DNA of 64,000 bases from Bog-473 sp963737745 (GTDB taxonomy: Bacteria; Actinomycetota; Acidimicrobiia; Acidimicrobiales; RAAP-2), in NCBI GenBank assembly GCA_963737745.1, contig CAVTTR010000007.1, forward strand, positions 186,001-250,000. Direction: 5' to 3'. Made by a program: the position numbers and the translations under genes. Below, in pieces: positions 58,843 to 64,000 of this stretch. Below the pieces are notes generated by a model. It ran no database searches. It saw only the letters and a program-made list of their open reading frames with translations, and was not told where the DNA came from. Within the stretch, counting starts at the first letter, position 1. Every line of letters starts with the position of its first letter.

Positions 58843-59651
58843 CCACTCCGATCAGCACCGGCGAGCATGCCGGCGTCGTCGACCCGTCTGATCCCGAGGG
58901 GGATAGCGCGGGGCCGGTGCTCGAAGTCGATCAGGTCTCCAAGGTGTACCCGTCCGAACCGCCGGTGACCGCCCTGCGCAACGTCTCGTTCCGCGTCACC
59001 CAGGGCGAATTGGTGGGCATCGTTGGTCCATCGGGTTCGGGCAAGACCAGTCTTCTGCAGCTGATGGGCACCTTGGACCGGCCCAGCGCCGGGCGGGTAC
59101 GCATCACCGGCCTCGACATCGAACGCCTGTCGGACCGCGAGGTGGCTGCGCTGCGGGCCACACAGATCGGCTTCGTCTTCCAGCAGTTCTTCTTGTCTGA
59201 ACATCAGAGCGCGCTCGACAACGTGGCCGACGGCCTCCTCTACGCCGGGGTCGCCCAAGCTGAGCGTCGCGCCCGGGCCTTCGATGCCCTCAGACTTGTC
59301 GGCCTCGACAAACGTCCCCACGCTCGCCCCAATCAACTCTCGGGCGGCCAACGCCAACGAGTCGCCATTGCCCGGGCACTTGTCGGCAGCCCGGCCATCG
59401 TGTTCGCCGACGAGCCCACCGGCAACCTCGATCAAGCGACAGGCCGAGCCGTCTTGGGACTCTTCGAGGAGCTCCATCGCACGGGTGTGACCATCGTGAT
59501 CATCACCCACGACCGGGAAATCGCGGGGCGGCTGGGCCGACGCATCGAGTTGCTCGACGGCCAGATCGTCCTCGACAGCGCGGAGATGTCCGGGGGCTCG
59601 GCGTCACCGGTCCAGGGCGTGCCTGCTCACGCCCAATGCACCGCCTCATGA
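58839..59651 (+). CDS. MacB/LolD-type ABC transporter ATPase
   Basis: 270 residues from TTG 58839 (overlapping the previous stop). Walker A G-P-S-G-S-G-K-T ('VGIVGPSGSGKTSLLQLMGTLDRPSAG'), Q-loop 'IGFVFQQFFL', signature 'LSGGQRQRVAIARAL', Walker B 'AIVFADEPTGNLD' and H-loop 'TIVIITHDREIA'. The short loop and 'L-D-R-P-S-A-G' are typical of the lipoprotein/macrolide-exporter group. An unusual N-terminal acidic tail of about 25 residues precedes the fold. The C-terminal Ser/Gly-rich tail overlaps the permease start by 16 nt. Confidence 0.9.
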   Translation: MTTPISTGEHAGVVDPSDPEGDSAGPVLEVDQVSKVYPSEPPVTALRNVSFRVTQGELVGIVGPSGSGKTSLLQLMGTLDRPSAGRVRITGLDIERLSDREVAALRATQIGFVFQQFFLSEHQSALDNVADGLLYAGVAQAERRARAFDALRLVGLDKRPHARPNQLSGGQRQRVAIARALVGSPAIVFADEPTGNLDQATGRAVLGLFEELHRTGVTIVIITHDREIAGRLGRRIELLDGQIVLDSAEMSGGSASPVQGVPAHAQCTAS

Positions 59652-60850
59652 CCACGGCAAAGCCGGAGGTACGCAAGCTCCGCCCGTCGGACCTGGTTCG
59701 CCTGGCCACGGTGGGGTTGCGCACCCGCAAACTCAGAGCCGGCCTCTCCGCTCTTGGTATCGCCATCGGCGTGGCCGCAATCGTGGCCGTCTTGGGACTC
59801 TCCTCGTCGGCTTCGGCCGGGTTGCTGAACGAGATCTCGGCCCTCGGCACCAACCTGCTCGTGGTCCAGAACGGCCAGACCCTCTCTGGACAGCCTGCCG
59901 AGCTCCCCGTGGCGGCCCCAGCCATGATTGGGCGCATCGATGCGGTCACCGCGGTGCAGCAGACCGGATTCGTCACTGGCAACGTCTACCGCAGCCCCCT
60001 CATCCCTACCATCGATTCCAACGCTCTCTCCATCGAGGCCGCCAGCCTTGGCCTACTTCGCACTGTGGGCACCAGGGTCGTCGAGGGCAGCTATCTCAAC
60101 GCGGCAACCGCCCACGAGCCGGTTGCCATCCTCGGCGTCGCCACAGCCCAGCGTCTCGGTTTCGACCGGGTCTTTGCCGGTGAGCGCATCTGGCTCGACG
60201 ACCAGTGGTTCTACGTGGGCGGCATCCTGGCTCCGGCCGTGCTTGCCCCGAACATCGATTCCTCGGTACTGATCGGTTTCCCATCCGCCGAGAGATATCT
60301 CGGCTTCGACGGACACCCTTCCACCATTTACGTGCGCGCCCAGACGGCCTCGGTCGACACGGTCGACAACGTACTGGGTGCCACCGCCAACCCTGAGAAC
60401 CCCAACGAGGTGGACGTCTCCCAACCGTCAGCCGCCCTGGTAGCCCGAGCCGACGCTCAAGGTGCCTTTGACGGACTCTTCTTGGGACTCGGCGCCGTGG
60501 CACTCCTCGTCGGGGCGGTCGGGGTGGCCAACATCATGATCATCTCAGTCCTTGAGCGCCGCTCCGAGATCGGCCTGCGCCGAGCACTCGGGGCCACAAG
60601 AGGGCACATTCGCGTCCAATTCCTTTCCGAAGCCGTCCTTCTGGCGTTCATCGGCGGCACTATTGGTGTGGCGGCGGGTGCACTCTCAACCGCCGTCTAC
60701 GCCAACTCCAAGCACGAGCTCGTCGTCATTCCGGCAATCGCCTGGGGTGGCGGCATCGGCGCCGCCATCGTGATCGGTGCCATCGCCGGCCTGTGGCCCG
60801 CGTTGCGCGCTGCCCGCATGTCACCCACCCGAGCCTTATGGAGCATCTGA
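59636..60850 (+). CDS. MacB-type FtsX-family ABC permease
   Basis: 404 residues with the MacB layout: an N-terminal helix ('RAGLSALGIAIGVAAIVAVLGLSSS'), a periplasmic-type domain (about 70-270), and three C-terminal helices with the FtsX motif 'IISVLERRSEIGLRRALGATRGHIRVQFLSEAVLLAFIGGTIGVAAG'. 'ISALGTNLLVVQNG' matches MacB_PCD. Start ATG 59636 overlaps the ATPase gene by 16 nt; an internal ATG (59648) is also possible. With the fusion protein and ATPase it forms an exporter of a peptide, lipid or toxic compound, probably responding to the divergent two-component system. Confidence 0.9.
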   Translation: MHRLMTTAKPEVRKLRPSDLVRLATVGLRTRKLRAGLSALGIAIGVAAIVAVLGLSSSASAGLLNEISALGTNLLVVQNGQTLSGQPAELPVAAPAMIGRIDAVTAVQQTGFVTGNVYRSPLIPTIDSNALSIEAASLGLLRTVGTRVVEGSYLNAATAHEPVAILGVATAQRLGFDRVFAGERIWLDDQWFYVGGILAPAVLAPNIDSSVLIGFPSAERYLGFDGHPSTIYVRAQTASVDTVDNVLGATANPENPNEVDVSQPSAALVARADAQGAFDGLFLGLGAVALLVGAVGVANIMIISVLERRSEIGLRRALGATRGHIRVQFLSEAVLLAFIGGTIGVAAGALSTAVYANSKHELVVIPAIAWGGGIGAAIVIGAIAGLWPALRAARMSPTRALWSI

Positions 60851-61084
60851 ACAGTTGCTCGTCGCGTCGCTGATCGGCTTTCACGTTGTGAAGGTGCCAC
60901 TTACGATCGGTCCACTGGGGTGGCCGGTAGATACACCATCCCATATTCACGTGGTCGAATGTCCGCCTGAGGGAACACGTGTGGACTTGGATAAGATGCG
61001 CCTTGCGTCATGAGGCATCTATTCTGGCGTTGGTGTCCGCCACCATCACGACGCACGCGTCACACTACGAATCCGGGGAAAGCT

Positions 61085-62308
61085 ATGACCGATGCCACGC
61101 TCAGGAACGCGCCACTCGAGTTCGACCCCTTCTCTGACGAGTACTTCAACGGGGCCTATGACCTGTTCCGTCGAATGCGCGACGAGTCACCGGTCTATTT
61201 CAACGAGACGTATGGCTTTTGGGCCTTGTTCCGCTACGAAGACGTCTGCGCAGCACACAAGGACTGGCAGACGTTCTCCTCGGCTCACGGGGTCGACCTA
61301 TCGACCCTGAACACTGACCCGGCCATCATCCAGATGTATCGCTCCCTCATCATGATGGATCCGCCTGAACACGACCGCTTCCGGGCACTGGTTTCCCGCG
61401 TGTTCACGCCCCGTGCAGTGACCGCTCTGGAGCCGATGGTGCGCGAGGTAATCGTCTCCTTCCTCGAACCGTTCGATGACGCCGATTCCTTCGACGCCGT
61501 AGCCGACTTCAGCGGCCCATTCCCGGTCGAGATCATCTCAAGAATGCTCGGAGTCCCCGAGGATGAGCGGCAGCAGATCCGTCACTGGCTCGACGTGGGC
61601 CTTCACCGTGAGCCGGGGCAGATGGAACCAACCCCCGAAGGGATCCAGGCCCAGATGGACAGTGGCATGTACTGGATGGAGTTGACCGAGTCCAAGCGCA
61701 AGAATCCTACCGATGACATGATCAGCCGGCTCACCCAGGTCGAGGTGGATCGAGGGGATGGCGAGATGACTCGCCTAGATAACGAGGAGATCGCCGGATT
61801 CGCTGGTCTGCTCGGCGGAGCCGGTGCAGAGACGGTCACGAAGCTCGTGGGCAACGCCTTCTACCTCTTCTACAAGAACCCAGACGAGTACAAGAAGCTC
61901 CTCGAAGACCCAACGAAGGTGCCTACGGCAGTCGAAGAGATCCTCCGCTACAACCCACCCTCGCAATACCAAGGGCGGTTCTCGGTGCAGGAATCCACCT
62001 GGAGCGGTGTGACGATTCCCGCCGGCTTCCCGACCATTTTGATCACCGCCTCCGCCACCCGCGACGAGCGCTTTTACGACGAGCCCGACATCTTCAGCAT
62101 CGACCGCAAACCCACGCTGGCTTTGGGTTTGGGCTACGGCATCCACAGCTGTCTGGGCGCAGCCCTGGCCCGCATGGAAAGCCGCATTGCCATTGAGGAA
62201 ATGGCCAAGCGGTGGCCGAGCTTCGAGGTGGACGAGTCCCGACTGGCCCGAGTCCAGATGTCCAATGTCGCCGGCTACTCCAACGTGCCGGTCCACCGGG
62301 TTCGCTGA
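61085..62308 (+). CDS. Cytochrome P450
   Basis: About 407 residues from ATG 61085, chosen because GGGGAAAG lies 4 nt upstream and the family starts 'APLEFDPFSDEYF'. I-helix oxygen-activation motif 'GLLGGAGAETVTKLVGN' (A-G-x-E-T), ExxR in 'AVEEILRYNPPSQ', and heme Cys in 'LGYGIHSCLGAALARMESRI', where the usual F of F-G-x-G-x-H-x-C-x-G is Leu. 'LIMMDPPEHDRFRALVSRVFTPRAV' is the standard C-helix region. Actinobacterial P450s of this kind oxidise terpenoids, fatty acids or steroids. It is next to an aldehyde dehydrogenase (convergent), consistent with a catabolic role. Confidence 0.9.
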   Translation: MTDATLRNAPLEFDPFSDEYFNGAYDLFRRMRDESPVYFNETYGFWALFRYEDVCAAHKDWQTFSSAHGVDLSTLNTDPAIIQMYRSLIMMDPPEHDRFRALVSRVFTPRAVTALEPMVREVIVSFLEPFDDADSFDAVADFSGPFPVEIISRMLGVPEDERQQIRHWLDVGLHREPGQMEPTPEGIQAQMDSGMYWMELTESKRKNPTDDMISRLTQVEVDRGDGEMTRLDNEEIAGFAGLLGGAGAETVTKLVGNAFYLFYKNPDEYKKLLEDPTKVPTAVEEILRYNPPSQYQGRFSVQESTWSGVTIPAGFPTILITASATRDERFYDEPDIFSIDRKPTLALGLGYGIHSCLGAALARMESRIAIEEMAKRWPSFEVDESRLARVQMSNVAGYSNVPVHRVR

Positions 62309-62439
62309 GGGGCGGGTCGGTCGAGGCCACGGACAGTGACGAGCGTTCCGTGCAGCTGACCTGACTGATAGTGGCTCAAGCGAAGAAAGGCACTTGGCGT
62401 CGATCTCGACGAGATCGGGCGCAAGGTGACCTACTCGTT

Positions 62440-63936
62440 TTACCCCTCTTTCGGCGGTAGCCCGCCGGCGTAGGTCTTGGTCTCGGTGTACTGCTCGAAA
62501 CCCTCGATGCCGTTCTGGCGTCCGACGCCACTGGCCTTGTAGCCACCAAACGGTGCATCGGGCCCGTACCAGACGCCGCCGTTGATCCCGACCGTCCCCG
62601 CCCGGAGTCGTCGACCCACGGCCAGCGCTCGCTCTTCAGAGGCCGAGGTGACCGCCGCTCCAAGTCCGTACTCGTTTTCGTTAGCGATGCGCACTGCGTC
62701 GTCGTCATCGTCGAAGGGGACGACCACCAGCACCGGACCGAAGATCTCATTCTGGGCAATGGACATGGAGTTCTCGACGTCGGCGAAGAGCGTGGGCTCG
62801 ACGTAATACCCCTTTTCCAGGTGCGCCGGCCGTCCTCCACCCACGACGACGCGGGCGCCTTCGGCCTTGCCGCGCTCGATGTGCTCGAGCACTCGCTCGC
62901 GCTGCAGCGCGCTGATCTGCGGGCCCTGAATGTTGCCGGGATTGGTGGGATCACCGTAAGGGACGTTGCGGAAGCCCTCTTCCATCATGGCAATTCCCTC
63001 GTCGTACCGTGAGCGCGGCAACAGCATCCGGGTGAGCATGACGCAGCCCTGTCCCCCGTGCGTACAGATAGTCCAGGCCATGCTCAGCTTGGCTTCGAAG
63101 TCGGCGTCGTCCAGCACGATGTCGGCCGACTTGCCGCCGAGCTCGAGGAAAAGACGCTTCAGCGTCGGCGCGCCCTTTTCCATGATGCGACGACCGACCG
63201 CGGTCGAACCGGTGAACGAGATGAGATCCACGCGGGGATCGGTGACGAGATCTTCGGCGACTCCGTTGTCCGACGTCGTGATCACCTGAAGCACGCCGGG
63301 GGGGAAATCCGTCTGCTCGGCCACTAGACGGCCGATACGCGTGGCGTTCCAGGGTGTGTTGGGGGCGGCCTTCAAAATGGTGGTATTGCCGGTAGCCAGA
63401 GCTTGCCCTAGCTTTTGGAGGGAGACCTCCAAGGGATAGTTCCAAGGCACAATGGCGCCGACCACGCCGACCGCCTCCTTGCTCACCTTGCGCCAGCTGC
63501 GCGTTCCGAATGCAGTGCCCTCGGGCAGGTCACGTTCCCAGGCGAACTCGTCGATGAAGTTGGCCGGCCAGGTCAAGGCGTCGGCCAGGGGGGCATCGAG
63601 CTGCGGTCCGTAGGTCAAGACGATGGGTGCCCCGACCTCGGCCACCAATTCAGCTCGGAGCAACTCACGCTCACCCTCGAGGGCCGCCTGCAACTGGAGC
63701 AGGCACCTCTTGCGCAACTCTTTGTCGGTGGACCACGACGTCTCGTCGAAAGCCCGGCGAGCGGCGGCGATGGCCTCTTCCATATCGTCGTGACCGGCGT
63801 CGGCCACCTGGCCCAGCACCTCTTCTGTCGCCGGATTGATGTTGTCGAACACCTTCCCCGACTTGGCCTCGACGAGCTTGCCGTCGATCAACATCCGCTG
63901 CTCTCCGTGGAGAGTCGTCGTGTCATTCGTTGTCAT
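62440..63936 (-). CDS. Aldehyde dehydrogenase (NAD(P)-dependent)
   Basis: 498 residues. Normal length with 'GKVFDNINPATEEVLGQVADAGHDDMEEAIAAARRAFD' at the start, 'AIVPWNYPLEVSLQKLGQALATGNTTILKAAPNTP' (cofactor), the general base Glu in 'LFLELGGKSADIVLDDADF' and catalytic Cys in 'CTHGGQGCVMLTRML'. 'EIFGPVLVVVPFDDDDDAVRIANENEYGLGAAV' and 'PFGGYKASGVGRQNGIEGFEQYTETKTYAGG' finish the fold. GGAAGG lies 4 nt before ATG 63936. It would oxidise an aldehyde made by the P450 pathway to the acid; the substrate is unknown. Confidence 0.95.
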   Translation of the reverse strand: MTTNDTTTLHGEQRMLIDGKLVEAKSGKVFDNINPATEEVLGQVADAGHDDMEEAIAAARRAFDETSWSTDKELRKRCLLQLQAALEGERELLRAELVAEVGAPIVLTYGPQLDAPLADALTWPANFIDEFAWERDLPEGTAFGTRSWRKVSKEAVGVVGAIVPWNYPLEVSLQKLGQALATGNTTILKAAPNTPWNATRIGRLVAEQTDFPPGVLQVITTSDNGVAEDLVTDPRVDLISFTGSTAVGRRIMEKGAPTLKRLFLELGGKSADIVLDDADFEAKLSMAWTICTHGGQGCVMLTRMLLPRSRYDEGIAMMEEGFRNVPYGDPTNPGNIQGPQISALQRERVLEHIERGKAEGARVVVGGGRPAHLEKGYYVEPTLFADVENSMSIAQNEIFGPVLVVVPFDDDDDAVRIANENEYGLGAAVTSASEERALAVGRRLRAGTVGINGGVWYGPDAPFGGYKASGVGRQNGIEGFEQYTETKTYAGGLPPKEG

Positions 63937-64000
63937 GGTGCCTTCCTTCCGCTAAGTCGATTGGAACGCTACAGCGATGATCCATTGGATGCCATCGGAT

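Noticed and set aside
1..64000. tRNA, rRNA, CRISPR, insertion sequences, prophage
   Set aside because: No cloverleaf-like segments, rRNA blocks, regular short repeats with spacers, transposase or phage structural genes were recognised by reading; a tool search could still find a missed tRNA.

Overview
The window is GC-rich bacterial DNA of actinobacterial character. Starts are often GTG or TTG, several promoters sit so close to the start codon that the mRNA would be leaderless, and the gene content includes a mycoredoxin, a DUF5925 AAA+ ATPase, MgtE_N/CBS plus NRAMP pairs, and P450, DUF1214 and IclR catabolic genes. The catabolic content resembles uncultured Acidimicrobiia, but that placement is inference. 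No rRNA, tRNA, CRISPR array, insertion sequence or phage gene was seen.

Left part (1-15.6 kb): the edge cuts an S53-type secreted protease. Next come a frameshifted secreted protein and a two-gene surface module (WxL-like protein plus DUF916-like membrane-anchored protein). Core genes follow: ychF, a PfkB adenosine kinase-like gene, an M1 aminopeptidase and a methyltransferase. A glycosyltransferase, methyltransferase and prenyltransferase-like enzyme form one operon. An NRAMP-family transporter with an atypical metal site is co-transcribed with an MgtE_N/CBS protein that has no membrane domain; this pair has a roughly 220-nt leader containing a short upstream ORF.

Middle part (15.6-37 kb): a MarR/MFS operon with a clear operator, housekeeping and accessory enzymes (NifU-like, FAH, CMD, TetR), an ATP-grasp gene with a palindromic promoter, a YceI protein, an ArsB/SLC13 permease, a DksA-like/RibD fusion, a DHA2 efflux pump beside a two-domain Lrp regulator, a small ORF overlapping a DUF5925 AAA+ ATPase, a HAD phosphatase, a mycoredoxin and an orphan FtsX-type permease.

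Right part (37-54 kb): a catabolic-looking region. It has a seven-gene minus-strand run (DUF1214, sulfotransferase-like, TauD dioxygenase, branched-chain-type binding protein, AttH/DUF7064-like protein and two small ferredoxin-like-fold proteins). A divergent side carries an LLM oxidoreductase, an SMP-30 lactonase, an SDR, two IclR regulators, a second sulfotransferase and two more AttH/DUF7064-like paralogues. Good palindromes lie in the control regions. The window ends with a two-component system divergent from a lipoprotein and MacB-type export cluster (54-61 kb) that carries a duplicated 60-bp promoter block, then a cytochrome P450 and an aldehyde dehydrogenase.

Caution: at least a dozen conserved genes are broken by single-base frameshifts. 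In the clearest cases these lie in homopolymers, and one gene carries a compensating pair. This looks more like residual indel error in the sequence than wholesale gene decay, and it affects how most broken genes below should be read.
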